Notes under the pieces: model-generated | Database searches by the model: none | What the model was told of the DNA's origin: nothing | What the model saw: only the letters and a program-made list of their open reading frames with translations | Made by a program: the position numbers and the translations under genes | From: Giesbergeria sp. | Lineage (GTDB): Bacteria; Pseudomonadota; Gammaproteobacteria; Burkholderiales; Burkholderiaceae_C | Direction of reading: 5' to 3' | DNA: 37,137 nucleotides | Assembly: GCA_017985015.1 (NCBI GenBank) | Contig: JAGNYI010000030.1 | Span: 1 to 37,137, forward strand | In this document: positions 24,777 to 33,808 of the stretch, one piece after another | Layout: each line of letters begins with the position of its first letter | How positions within the stretch are numbered: the first letter of the stretch is position 1

Positions 24777-25988
24777 TCAGCGCGCCGGCGCGGCGGCCGT
24801 CTCGTCGTCCACCGCTTTCTGCACTGCCAGGTAGAACGCTTCGCGTGCGTCGCTGGTGGCGCGGTCGCTGGCGCCAGCGGACCAGTTGGCGTTGGAGGCA
24901 ATCACCAGCTTGCGCTTGGGGTCGATGAAGATGCCCTGGCCAAAGATGCCGCGCGCGGCGAAAGCGCCGGTGTCGTACGTCCACCACTGGTAGCCGTAGG
25001 CCCGGCCGGGCTGGCCGGTGGCGGCTTGGCCAGAGGTGGCCTCGGCCAGCCAGCCCTCCGGCACGATGCTCTGGCCGCCCGCCTTGGCACCATCGAGGAC
25101 GAACTGCCCAAAGCGGGCAAAGTCGCGCGTGGCGGCCTGGATGCAGCAGCCGCTGATTTCGTTGCCCGTCTTGCTGAGCAGCCAGGTGGCTTGCTGCTCC
25201 ATGCCCGCAGGGTTCCAGACCTTCTCGTACAGATAGTCGGCCAGCGGCTTCTTCGTCGCCTGGTTCACGAGGATGCCCACCAGATTGGTCTCGCCGGTGC
25301 TGTAGTGCCAGCGCGTGCCGGCCGGCGCCTCGCGCGGGAGCTTGCGCATGTAGCTCACCAGCGCGTCCACGCCGGCTTCGGGCTTGTGGTTGTTGAACTG
25401 GGCCACGTCGGAATGCGGGTCGGCATAGTCTTCGTTCCAGCGCACGCCCGAGGTCATGGTGAGCAACTGGCGCACGCTCACGTCGTCGTAGGCCGAGCCT
25501 TTCATGTCCGGGATGTAGTCGCTCACCTTGTCGTCCATGCTCTTGATGAAACCATCGCGCAGCGCCGCGCCCACCAGCGTGGAGGTGAAGGATTTGGCGA
25601 CCGAGAAGCTCGTCCAGCGCCCGTCCTTGTCAAAACCCAGCCCGTAGCGCTCGACGCGCAGCTTGCCATCCTGCAGGATCACGATGGCAGCGCTGCGCTG
25701 GCTGGCCATGTAGGCGTCCAGGTCGATGGGGAGCTTGAGCGGCTCGCCCTGCGGCAGCGGCTTGGGCGCGCTGCTGGCCGGGATGACGTGCCACTTGGCC
25801 AAGAGCGAAATCCGGTCGAGTGCGCGAAAGGCGGCGTCGCGCTGCGGCACGCTCCAGAACAGCAGGTCGCGGTTGGTGGGCGCGGTTTTCAGCAGGGCGC
25901 GCGTCTCCTTGTCCAGGCTGAACCAGCCGGCGGTGCCGGCAACGACGAGGGCGGCGAGGGCTCCCAGGGCGATTTTCTTGAGCTTCAA
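24777..25988 (-). CDS. Serine hydrolase, beta-lactamase/DD-peptidase fold (class C type)
   Basis: 403 aa. Nucleophile motif SVAK (SxxK) at residues 129-132, then HYSTGETN with the tyrosine of the second motif, and a C-terminal GIFGQGIF in place of the KTG motif. An N-terminal hydrophobic segment (residues about 4-20) is a signal or anchor, placing the enzyme outside the cytoplasm. Relatives include EstB esterases and 6-aminohexanoate-dimer hydrolases, and the missing KTG argues against a true beta-lactamase. The TTG start at 25988 (MKLKKIALGA) follows GGGAG by seven bases. It is divergent from polA and stands alone. Confidence 0.85.
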   Translation of the reverse strand: MKLKKIALGALAALVVAGTAGWFSLDKETRALLKTAPTNRDLLFWSVPQRDAAFRALDRISLLAKWHVIPASSAPKPLPQGEPLKLPIDLDAYMASQRSAAIVILQDGKLRVERYGLGFDKDGRWTSFSVAKSFTSTLVGAALRDGFIKSMDDKVSDYIPDMKGSAYDDVSVRQLLTMTSGVRWNEDYADPHSDVAQFNNHKPEAGVDALVSYMRKLPREAPAGTRWHYSTGETNLVGILVNQATKKPLADYLYEKVWNPAGMEQQATWLLSKTGNEISGCCIQAATRDFARFGQFVLDGAKAGGQSIVPEGWLAEATSGQAATGQPGRAYGYQWWTYDTGAFAARGIFGQGIFIDPKRKLVIASNANWSAGASDRATSDAREAFYLAVQKAVDDETAAAPAR

Positions 25989-26123
25989 TGCAGTACTCCC
26001 AAATGGGTGGTGGCGAACGAAATGGCGACCGGCGACATTCAACATGAAGCGTTGCCAGCGCGCCAGAGGGCAAGCCCCTTGACGGCCACCGCCAGCGCCC
26101 GCTTCCTGTGCACAATCTGACGC

Positions 26124-28916
26124 ATGAGCGACAAAAAAACCCTGCTGCTGGTCGATGGCTCCAGCTACCTGTACCGCGCCTTCCACGCCATGCCCGACCT
26201 GCGCGCCGTGCCGGGCGACCCGGCCAGCGCCGCCACGGGCGCCATTCGCGGCATGATCAACATGATGCAGGCGCTGCGCAAAGAGGTGCGCGCCGACTAC
26301 GCCGCCTGCGTGTTCGACGCCAAGGGGCCTACCTTCCGCGACGAGATATACCCCGAATACAAGCAGCACCGCAGCCCCATGCCCGACGACCTGCGCGCGC
26401 AGATTCCGCCCATCCACGAAGTGGTGCGCCTGCTCGGCTGGCCACTGCTGGCTGTGCCGGGCGTCGAGGCCGACGACGTGATCGGCACCCTGGCCGTCAT
26501 CGCCGCCCGCCAGGGCATCGAGGTGATCGTCAGCAGCGGCGACAAAGACTTGGCGCAATTGGTGGACGAGCACATCACCATCATCGACACCATGAACGGC
26601 AAGCGCCGCGACCTCGCCGGCGTAGAGGCTGAATTTGGTGTGCCCGCGCGGCTGATGGTCGATTTCCAGACCTTGGTGGGCGACCAGGTCGACAACGTGC
26701 CGGGGGTCGAAAAAGTCGGCCCCAAGACCGCCGCCAAGTGGCTGCAGGAATACGGCTCGCTCGACGCCGTGGTCGCCAGCGCCGACCAGATCAAGGGCGT
26801 AGCCGGCGAGAACCTGCGCAAGGCGCTGGCCTGGCTGCCCACGGGGCGCCAGCTGCTCACCATCAAGACCGACTGCGACTTGACCGAATGGATTGCCGGC
26901 CTGCCCCGGTTAGAGGCCATTGCCATTGGCGCGCCCGACGCACCTCGACTGAAAGATTTTTACGAGCTGTACGGCTTCAAAGGCTTGGCCCGCACGCTGG
27001 AGCCTGCCGCCCCGGCGGCCGCAAACGCCCCCGAAGTCGCCATGCCCGGCCAGAGCGGCGACTTGTTTGCCGACCACTCCGCCAGCCCCGTGGCCGAAGC
27101 CGCCCAGCACCGCAGCGTGGTGTACGACACCATCCTGAACTGGACCGATTTCGACCAGTGGATGCAGCGCCTGCAGGCGGCCGAGCTGGTGGCCATCGAC
27201 ACCGAAACCACCTCGCTTGACGAAATGCGCGCCGAAATCGTCGGCATCTCTTTCAGCGTGCAGGCGGGCGAAGCTGCCTACATTCCCTTGGCCCACGCCG
27301 GGCCGGATGCGCCCGAGCAACTGCCGCTCGCCGACGTGCTGGCGCGCCTCAAGCCCTGGCTGGAAGACGGCAAGCGCCACAAACTCGGCCAGCACATCAA
27401 GTACGACCGCCATGTGTTTGCCAACCACGGCATCGAGGTGCAGGGCTACGCGCACGACACCATGCTGCAAAGCTATGTGCTCGAAGTGCACAAGCCGCAC
27501 AACCTCACCAGCCTGGCGCTGCGCCACACGGGGCGCAGCGGCATCAGCTACGAAGACCTGTGCGGCAAGGGTGCGCACCAGATTCCGTTCGCCCAGGTGC
27601 CGGTGGACAAAGCCGCCGCCTATTCGTGCGAAGACTCGGACCAGACGCTGGACGTGCACAACGCCCTGTGGCCGCTGTTGCAGGCGGATGACAAGCTGCG
27701 CTTTATCTACGAGCTGGAGATGGCGAGCAGCGAGACGCTCTACCGCATCGAGCGCAACGGCGTGCTGATCGACGCGCCCACGCTGGCCGCACAAAGCCAC
27801 GCGCTGGGCCAGCGCATCGTGCAGCTGGAGACCGAGGCGTATGAAATTGCCGGCCAGCCCTTCAACCTGGCCAGTCCCAAGCAACTGGGCGAAATCTTCT
27901 TCGACAAGCTCGGCATGCCGGTGGTCAAGAAGACCGCCACCGGCGCGCGCAGCACCGACGAAGAGGTGCTGGAAAAGCTGGCCGAGGACTACCCCCTGCC
28001 CGCCAAGCTGCTGGAGCACCGCAGCCTCTCCAAGCTCAAGGGCACCTACACCGACAAGCTCGCGCAGCTCGCCAACCCGCGCACCGGCCGCGTTCACACA
28101 CACTACGCGCAGGCCGTGGCCGTCACCGGGCGCTTGTCCAGCAACGACCCCAACCTGCAGAACATCCCCATCCGTACGGCCGAAGGGCGCCGGGTGCGCG
28201 AGGCCTTTGTCGCACCGCCTGGCCGCGTCATCGCCAGCGCCGACTACAGCCAGATCGAGCTGCGCATCATGGCGCACCTCAGCGGCGACCAGGCCTTGCT
28301 CCATGCCTTTCAGCATGGGCTCGATGTGCACCGTGCCACCGCCGCCGAGGTGTTTGGCGTGGCGGTGGACCAAGTGTCAAGCGAGCAGCGCCGCTACGCC
28401 AAGGTCATCAACTTCGGCCTCATCTACGGCATGAGCAGCTTTGGCCTGGCCAAGAACCTGGGGATTGAAACCAAGGCCGCCGCCGCCTACATCGACCGCT
28501 ACTTCCAGCGCTACCCCGGCGTCAAGCAGTACATGGACGAGACCAAAGCGTCGGCCAAATCCATGGGCTACGTGCAGACCGTGTTTGGCCGCCGCCTGTA
28601 CCTGCCCGAAATCAACAGCCCCAACGGCCCGCGCCGCGCCGGCGCCGAGCGCGCCGCCATCAACGCGCCCATGCAGGGCACGGCGGCTGACCTCATCAAG
28701 CTAGCGATGGTGGCGGTGCAAAAGGAGCTGGACGCGCACAAGCCAGCCATCAAAATGATCATGCAGGTGCACGACGAACTGGTGTTCGAGCTGCCCGAGG
28801 CCGATGTGGATTGGATCAAGCTGGAGATCCCCCGCTTGATGGCGGGCGTGGCCGCCCTCAAGGTGCCACTGCTCGCCGAAGTGGGGGTAGGGCCGAACTG
28901 GGACAAGGCACATTGA
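26124..28916 (+). CDS. polA: DNA polymerase I
   Basis: 930 aa, full length. N-terminal 5'-3' exonuclease: LLLVDGSSYLYRAFHA, VEADDVIGTLA, SSGDKDLAQLV, VGDQVDNVPGVEKVGPKTA. The proofreading domain keeps DTE (D359, E361), with the Exo II segment reading GQHIKYDRHV, where E. coli has GQNLKYD, so the conserved Asn is His; Exo III is YSCEDSDQTL. Polymerase domain: motif A DYSQIELR with Asp 706, O-helix RRYAKVINFGLIYG, and motif C VHDEL with Asp 884. Used in repair and Okazaki fragment processing. The ATG at 26124 fits homologues. It is followed by a terminator. Confidence 0.97.
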   Translation: MSDKKTLLLVDGSSYLYRAFHAMPDLRAVPGDPASAATGAIRGMINMMQALRKEVRADYAACVFDAKGPTFRDEIYPEYKQHRSPMPDDLRAQIPPIHEVVRLLGWPLLAVPGVEADDVIGTLAVIAARQGIEVIVSSGDKDLAQLVDEHITIIDTMNGKRRDLAGVEAEFGVPARLMVDFQTLVGDQVDNVPGVEKVGPKTAAKWLQEYGSLDAVVASADQIKGVAGENLRKALAWLPTGRQLLTIKTDCDLTEWIAGLPRLEAIAIGAPDAPRLKDFYELYGFKGLARTLEPAAPAAANAPEVAMPGQSGDLFADHSASPVAEAAQHRSVVYDTILNWTDFDQWMQRLQAAELVAIDTETTSLDEMRAEIVGISFSVQAGEAAYIPLAHAGPDAPEQLPLADVLARLKPWLEDGKRHKLGQHIKYDRHVFANHGIEVQGYAHDTMLQSYVLEVHKPHNLTSLALRHTGRSGISYEDLCGKGAHQIPFAQVPVDKAAAYSCEDSDQTLDVHNALWPLLQADDKLRFIYELEMASSETLYRIERNGVLIDAPTLAAQSHALGQRIVQLETEAYEIAGQPFNLASPKQLGEIFFDKLGMPVVKKTATGARSTDEEVLEKLAEDYPLPAKLLEHRSLSKLKGTYTDKLAQLANPRTGRVHTHYAQAVAVTGRLSSNDPNLQNIPIRTAEGRRVREAFVAPPGRVIASADYSQIELRIMAHLSGDQALLHAFQHGLDVHRATAAEVFGVAVDQVSSEQRRYAKVINFGLIYGMSSFGLAKNLGIETKAAAAYIDRYFQRYPGVKQYMDETKASAKSMGYVQTVFGRRLYLPEINSPNGPRRAGAERAAINAPMQGTAADLIKLAMVAVQKELDAHKPAIKMIMQVHDELVFELPEADVDWIKLEIPRLMAGVAALKVPLLAEVGVGPNWDKAH

Positions 28917-28936
28917 CTAGCGGTGACACCAGATGA

Positions 28937-28969
28937 AGGCGGGGCGGTTGATTCCGTCGCGCCTTTTTC
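28937..28969 (+). terminator. Rho-independent terminator of polA
   Basis: An 11-base stem with two mismatches (28937-28947 with 28954-28964), a six-base loop, then TTTTT at 28964-28968. It lies 20 bases past the polA stop and directly before the large repeat. Confidence 0.75.
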
Positions 28970-28970
28970 T

Positions 28971-29581
28971 AAGTTCCGGAGCCGGGTGATGCGCCCGGCG
29001 GCGCAGTAACTTTTTTTGCCAAAAAAAGTCACCAAAAATGGCTCACCCTGCTGTCTGCGACCCCTTCGCTGCGCTGCGGGGCAACCTGCGTCGGGGCACT
29101 TGCGGGGTGCGCCGTGGAACTCACTTCGCTGCTGTGCAGCTGCGTTCAGACAGCCACGGCGAGCCAGTCAACGAAGCATGCGCGCACCAGCGCGCATGCC
29201 ACCCCGCAAGCACCCCGCCGCAGGCGCATCCACAAGGGCTGGGAACCACACGGGCCTTTGCTGCGCTCGGCCTGGGAAAAAAACGACGCGCCGCTATGGG
29301 ACGAACTTGCTTTTCCCCAGGCCGAGCGCAGCAATGGCCCGTAAGGATGTCTGAGCCCTTGTGGCCGTGCCGAGAAGCGCAGGGGCGGGCGGATCAGGGC
29401 TCGCGTCTGTTTGAGCACCGCAGGTGCGAGTTGAGCGAGACCCCGTCCGGCGCAAGCATCGCAGGTTGCCCGAAGCGCAGCGCAGGGACACGGACAGTAG
29501 GGCGGGCGTTCTTTGGTGACTTTCTTTCGCTGGAAAGAAAGTTACTGCGCCGCCGGGCGCACACCCCGGCTCCGGAACTTT
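28971..29581. repeat. Large inverted repeat, two opposed copies of a long repeat unit
   Basis: The two ends share an imperfect inverted block that holds CCGGAGCCG, GCGCCCGGCGGCGCAGTAAC and an ACTTT..AAAGT hairpin (left 28971-29036, right about 29508-29581). Reading inward from either side the sequences stay similar for well over 100 bases (GGCAACCTGCG, CTGTC..GTC). The core holds dense GC and no convincing gene. A third copy in one orientation is at 30850-31260. Composition and pattern match long dispersed repeats that I associate with Comamonadaceae; function is unknown. Confidence 0.75.
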
Positions 29582-29764
29582 GATGCGACCCCGTCCGCGC
29601 CACGAGCCAAACTGAGTGCGCCCTCAGCGGGTTGTGAAAAGCGAGCAGCACACTTGGCCACGTGCGCACCGCTATAGTGCACCCATCTGCTTTCTCCAAA
29701 GCTGAAAACTTCAAGTCTCTAAGGCCTGCAGCGCAATATTGCAAAGGGATACCAGCTATCATTT

Positions 29765-30490
29765 TTGAATATCTTGGCCACCTCAAACGTCATCGCCAAC
29801 CTGACCCCAGCCACCCGCATGGGCCTGTCCATCGCCGCCGCCACCGGGCTCTACGGCGTCTCGTTCGGCGCCCTGGCCGTGGCCGCCGGCCTCAGCGTAG
29901 GCCAGGCCATGGCGCTCAGCCTGCTCATGTTCACGGGCGGCTCGCAGTTCGCCTTCATTGGCGTCATTGCGGGCGGCGGCGCGCCGACTGCCGCGCTCGG
30001 CGCCGCAGCACTGCTGGGCGTGCGCAATGCTGTCTACGCCATGCAGATGAACCACATGCTCCAACCCCGTGGCTGGCGCATATGGCTTGCCGCGCAGGTC
30101 ACCATCGACGAATCCACCGCCACCGCTGCAGGGCAAACCGATAGGGCCGAGCAGGGCCGTGGCTTCTGGGTGGCGGGCCTGGGCATCTTCGTGCTGTGGA
30201 ATGTTTTCACTTTCGTCGGCGCCTGGCTGGGCGACGCCCTGGGCGACCCGCGCCGCTGGGGATTGGACGGCGCGGCCGTCGCCGCCTTCCTCGGCCTGCT
30301 CTGGCCGCGCCTGCGTCAGCGCGAGCCCGTGGCGCTGGCCGTGCTGAGTGGTGTGGTCACTGCGCTCGCTCTGCCCGAGCTGCCGCCCGGCCTGCCCATC
30401 CTCGTTGCCGCTGCGGTGGGTGCGGCCTGGGGTTGGTGGGTGCCGGATCGCGCAGCAGCAACGGCAGGCGCTGAAGGGGCTGCACCATGA
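29765..30490 (+). CDS. azlC: AzlC-family branched-chain amino acid exporter, large subunit
   Basis: 241 aa with about five to six hydrophobic segments. The motif GLYGVSFGALAVAAGLS and MALSLLMFTGGSQFAFIGVI match AzlC (YgaZ) proteins, which with AzlD export branched-chain amino acids or their analogues. A second block is AALLGVRNAVYAM. The start is uncertain: TTG at 29765 or 29774, or ATG at 29818; the first ATG would begin at the first hydrophobic segment. Its end overlaps azlD by four bases, so the two are coupled. No regulator gene lies beside it. Confidence 0.85.
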   Translation: MNILATSNVIANLTPATRMGLSIAAATGLYGVSFGALAVAAGLSVGQAMALSLLMFTGGSQFAFIGVIAGGGAPTAALGAAALLGVRNAVYAMQMNHMLQPRGWRIWLAAQVTIDESTATAAGQTDRAEQGRGFWVAGLGIFVLWNVFTFVGAWLGDALGDPRRWGLDGAAVAAFLGLLWPRLRQREPVALAVLSGVVTALALPELPPGLPILVAAAVGAAWGWWVPDRAAATAGAEGAAP

Positions 30491-30792
30491 GCTTGTGGCT
30501 TGCCATCCTGGTCGGCGCCGCCGCCACCTACCTCACCAAGCTCTCGGGCTACGCCGTACCCGCCCGCTGGCTCAGCAACCCGCGCATGACGCGCGTGGCG
30601 GGGGCCATCACCGTGGCGCTGCTGTCGGCGCTGACCGTGATGAACACGTTCGCATCAGGCACTGGGTTGGTGCTGGATGCGCGGCTGGCAGCTTTGGCGG
30701 TGGCCGCGCTGGCCTTGTGGGCGCGGCTGCCGTTTTTGCTGGTGGTGCTGCTCGGGGCGGGGGCGGCGGGGGTGGTGCGGTGGTGGGGGTGA
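30487..30792 (+). CDS. azlD: AzlD-family exporter, small subunit
   Basis: 101 aa with three to four hydrophobic helices, starting MSLWLAILVGAAATYLTKLS, then WARLPFLLVVLLGAGAAGVV. It matches AzlD (YgaH), the small partner of AzlC. The start ATG overlaps the azlC stop (ATGA). The gene ends 57 bases before the repeat copy at 30850. Confidence 0.85.
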   Translation: MSLWLAILVGAAATYLTKLSGYAVPARWLSNPRMTRVAGAITVALLSALTVMNTFASGTGLVLDARLAALAVAALALWARLPFLLVVLLGAGAAGVVRWWG

Positions 30793-30849
30793 ATGCTGCG
30801 CCAGGGTTGCCGAGGGCGTCCGCTGGGATGGAGGCGTGTCTTTTTGCTG

Positions 30850-31260
30850 AGGTCGGGTGCCGGGATGTGCGCCCGGCGGCGCAGTAACTTATCTCTTGCG
30901 TCGCCACCGGTCGCCGGCCGAGAGAAAGTCACCAAAGAGAAGGCGACCCCGCTGTCCGTGTCCCCTTCGCTGCGCTACGGGGCAACCTGCGGTGCGCGCT
31001 TCAGGCGGGGTCCGCGCAAACTCGCCTGCGGCTCAAACAGCGCGCGACCCTGATCCGCCTGAAGCTGTGCTCCTCGGCACGGCCAGAGGGGAAGGGGAGC
31101 CGGGCAGCCCTTCGGGCCATCGCTGCGCTCGGCCCCGGCGTCGGCAGCGCGCGCGGCGCAGGCAGTGGCGCCGGATTCAGCGGAGCGCAGGCATTGGGGG
31201 CGCAGTGCAACTGTCGGATCACGATGCAGCGCAGCGAAACGCGTGCTCAGACCCCAATGC
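30850..31260 (+). repeat. Third copy of the long repeat unit
   Basis: Shares with the element at 28971-29581 the blocks GTGCGCCCGGCGGCGCAGT, AAAGTCACCAAAGA, CTGTCCGTGTCCCCT, GGGGCAACCTGCGG and CTCAAACAG..CGCGA..CCTGATCCGCC. Later come CTCGGCACGGCCAGA and GGGCCATCGCTGCGCTCGG, which pair with 29325-29345 and 29360-29400 of the first copy. No gene is seen. It abuts the IS110-family region, and the boundary between them is not clear. Confidence 0.7.
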
Positions 31261-31329
31261 CGGAATGGTGGGCGCAGCGCGGGTTCTTTGCCATTCATGC
31301 TTTCGGCCGTGCATTGCTCTGGAGATGAT

Positions 31330-32527
31330 GAGTGACTGCTGTCGGCCATGACCAGTCAGTAGAAGCAGGAAGAAGCGGTCACTCAACGAATGAAAGGGAC
31401 TTCCCCGTCCCGAGTGATCCGCGCAGTTGCGGGGTACGGCATCAAAGTGCCACGATGGGAAGTGCAACCTCTCATCAACTCACTCGTTTTTTTGGAAGGG
31501 GAAGTCCATGACCGCCATTGTCACCATCGGAATCGATCTCGCCAAGAACGTCTTTGCTGTTCACGGCGTAGATGCCACAGGCAAGAGCGCACTGGTGCGC
31601 CCGAGCGTGCCTCGCGCCAAACTGCTCGAACTCATCGCCGCGCTGCCGCCTTGCCTCATCGGCATGGAAGCGTGCTCCGGCGCCCACCACTGGGCGCGTG
31701 AGTTTCAAAACTTTGGCCACACCGTGCGCATCATGGCGCCCAAGTTTGTCATCCCCTACCGCCTCTCGGGCAAGCGCGGAAAGAACGATGCGGCCGACGC
31801 AGCCGCCATCTGCGAAGCCGTCACCCGCCCCAACATGCGCTTCGTCCCCATCAAATCAATCGACCAGCAAGGCCAGCTCATGGTGCACCGCGCCCGCCAA
31901 GGCTTTGTAGAGCAACGCACCGCCACGCTCAACCGCATTCGCGGCTTGCTCAGCGAACTGGGCATTGTCTTGCCCCTCAAGGCTGCCGTGGTGCGCCGCG
32001 AAGCCATGGCCCACCTGGAAGACCTGCCCGGCTGGGCCAACACTGTCATCGGCGATCTGCTCAGCGAGGTCAGCCATCTGGACGAACGCATTACCCAGTA
32101 CGACCACCACATCGAGTTGATGGCGCGTCACAGCACCGAGGCCAAACGCCTGATGCAGCTAAGCGGCGTAGGGCCCACCACCGCCACGGCGCTGCTCAGC
32201 ACCATTGGCAACGGACACGACTTCAAGTGCAGGCGCCAGCTGTGCGCCTGGCTAGGCTTGGTGCCCGGGCAATACAGCTCAGGCGGCAAGCAGCGCCTAG
32301 GGCGTATTACCAAGGCGGGCGACCCGTACCTGCGCAGCCTGCTGGTGCTCGGTGCCCGAGCGGTGCTGGCAGCGGCCAAGACCAAGAGCGATCCGATCAG
32401 CCGATGGGCCGTGAGCCTGGAGCAGCGGCGCGGCTACTGGAAGGCCATCGTGGCCATTGCCGCGAAGAACGCGCGCATGTGCTGGGCGGTGCTCAGCCGA
32501 GGCGAGGCATTCAGGCTGCCGGCATGA
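31330..32527 (+). mobile_element. IS110-family insertion sequence, ends not defined
   Basis: This covers the recombinase gene plus a structured leader. The leader has a hairpin of 10-base arms with one mismatch (31330-31339 and 31375-31384) and a second perfect 10-base pair, GGACTTCCCC at 31397-31406 and GGGGAAGTCC at 31498-31507, which flanks the start. IS110-family elements carry a non-coding end that gives the bridge RNA, so the leader is a candidate. Terminal repeats and target duplications are not expected in this family, hence the uncertain ends. Confidence 0.55.
31508..32527 (+). CDS. IS110-family transposase (recombinase)
   Basis: 339 aa. N-terminal RuvC-like DEDD domain: GIDLAKNVF (first Asp), IGMEACSGAHHW (Glu), KNDAADAAAICEA (two Asp). 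C-terminal Tnp domain: SGVGPTTATALLSTIG, CAWLGLVPGQYSSGGKQRLG and RITKAGDPYLRSLLV, whose serine is the expected covalent nucleophile. Full length, so probably active. The ATG at 31508 begins MTAIVTIGIDLAK, the normal start of the family; the open frame upstream is leader. AGTCC before the ATG is part of an inverted pair, which could hold back translation. Confidence 0.94.
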   Translation: MTAIVTIGIDLAKNVFAVHGVDATGKSALVRPSVPRAKLLELIAALPPCLIGMEACSGAHHWAREFQNFGHTVRIMAPKFVIPYRLSGKRGKNDAADAAAICEAVTRPNMRFVPIKSIDQQGQLMVHRARQGFVEQRTATLNRIRGLLSELGIVLPLKAAVVRREAMAHLEDLPGWANTVIGDLLSEVSHLDERITQYDHHIELMARHSTEAKRLMQLSGVGPTTATALLSTIGNGHDFKCRRQLCAWLGLVPGQYSSGGKQRLGRITKAGDPYLRSLLVLGARAVLAAAKTKSDPISRWAVSLEQRRGYWKAIVAIAAKNARMCWAVLSRGEAFRLPA

Positions 32528-32983
32528 CTACTTGAACCGCACTGCCAATACATTGACACAGAGGAGGTTTGTTTCGATTTCCACCACCGCGTGCAGCCAG
32601 CAACGTTGATGAGTCAAGGTTGGACCTGCGCGGGGCTCGACCGGTTAATTCAAGGAGATCAGGGCAACTGGCAACAGCGGCCATCCTCGACTAACGAATG
32701 GGTCCCCCGCGCGCGTCTTTCATCAGGGTCCGCTGCAACAAGCAGCATTAATGACCGTTTGTAGTTTCGCTGTCCGCATTCCTTGCTCGACTGGGCAACG
32801 CAGCGCTGGCGTAGATGGTGTGGATTGAATCAAGTCAGTCGAAATGCATTCCGTGATCCATCGCTGCGCGATGCACCACGGTTGGAAATTCGTTTGACTT
32901 TTATGGGGAAGCCCTTGTAGTTAGAGTTATGCCGCGTGGCGTGATGGCGTTGCTTCTGAGGCCGTACTCATTGCCGGTTGTAA
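32528..32983. other. 456-base region after the IS element, no gene seen
   Basis: Mixed composition with several AT-richer patches. It contains TTGACA at 32553-32558 and TTGACT near 32894, which are stray -35-like hexamers with no clear partner box. A small palindrome with ATCGC-TGC-GCGAT lies near 32862. It may contain the right end of the IS110 element, which I cannot place. Confidence 0.4.
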
Positions 32984-33802
32984 TCACTTTCCTTTGACGT
33001 ACTTTTCCTCGCACAGGGCTGCTTTGCGCAACTCCGCGAATGGGGTGTCGTCGTTCAGGCGATCCATACCGCACCTTCGGCGAGCGTCCGCCTTGCGTCG
33101 TCCTAGCTCTAACCGGGAGATGCCCAGGCTCTTCGCTTCTCGAACCTCATTCGCTTCGTCGACTGACGGATCATTTGCGTCCAGCCCATAGGTGGCAATC
33201 TCGGTCGGAGTGAGAATCTTCATCCTGTCTGGGGCTATGAAGACGGAGTCCTCGTAAAGGCGGGTGGGGACTGACATGGTCTGCAGGAACGCGACTATCC
33301 GCTTTCCCAGGTCATCCTGCTTCTGCCGCTGCTGAGCTGCGGTGTCGGCAGTGTCATTCGGATCGTATGGTCTATGAATGCCAATGATTGCGCGCTGGTT
33401 GACTATTCTCGTGGGTGCGCCGGCGAGTACGTACACGCATGCGCTCATGCAGCTTGCACCGCGGTCTACCAAAGCCGCAAGTCCTCTCTCGCGAAGTATT
33501 GCGCCAATCTCAAGGGCAGCTTGAATATTGCCGCCACTCGAGTCCAGGTCGACAACCGCCCACCACTTCTTGTACTTCTTGTCGAGTGTCTGCGCGATGA
33601 CGTTGAAGTAGGTCGAATCGACTGGCGCTATCGTGTCCCTGAGGGCGATGCGCAAAATGGCACTACCTGACTCTTGGCCAGCCAGCTCCGAAGTAACCTC
33701 AACTGTGGAGCGAGCTGGAGTTCCGACCAATGCAAAGACGAGGATGATGACGAGCGCGCGCGCTACGCCATGCGCCATTTGTGATGTGCGCTCGGTTCTC
33801 AT
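32984..33802 (-). CDS. ClpP/crotonase-fold exported protein (COG3904-like)
   Basis: 272 aa. Signal peptide or anchor: ALVIILVFALVGTPARS in the first ~32 residues. The body is a ClpP-like fold: VDLDSSGGNIQAALEIGAIL, then GASCMSACVYVLAGAPTRIV, where the serine before AC is a nucleophile candidate, and IGIHRPYDP, the likely histidine. Relatives are predicted periplasmic serine proteases or hydrolases; none is well understood. The C-terminal ~60 residues are charged with a CGMDR..C cysteine pair. It is likely an operon with the small gene six bases upstream. Codon use is less GC-rich than around it, which suggests acquisition together with its neighbour (inference). Confidence 0.72.
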   Translation of the reverse strand: MRTERTSQMAHGVARALVIILVFALVGTPARSTVEVTSELAGQESGSAILRIALRDTIAPVDSTYFNVIAQTLDKKYKKWWAVVDLDSSGGNIQAALEIGAILRERGLAALVDRGASCMSACVYVLAGAPTRIVNQRAIIGIHRPYDPNDTADTAAQQRQKQDDLGKRIVAFLQTMSVPTRLYEDSVFIAPDRMKILTPTEIATYGLDANDPSVDEANEVREAKSLGISRLELGRRKADARRRCGMDRLNDDTPFAELRKAALCEEKYVKGK

Positions 33803-33808
33803 TGGCTT

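Noticed and set aside
24777-25988. Beta-lactamase resistance gene
   Set aside because: SxxK is present but the KTG motif is missing, which fits esterase or amidase relatives better.
29038-29583. Open frames within the long inverted repeat
   Set aside because: They occur in several frames at once and mirror the inverted repeat; no start context or conserved sequence was seen.
28971-31260. CRISPR array
   Set aside because: Repeats are long, few, in both orientations and lack short regular spacers; no cas genes are present.
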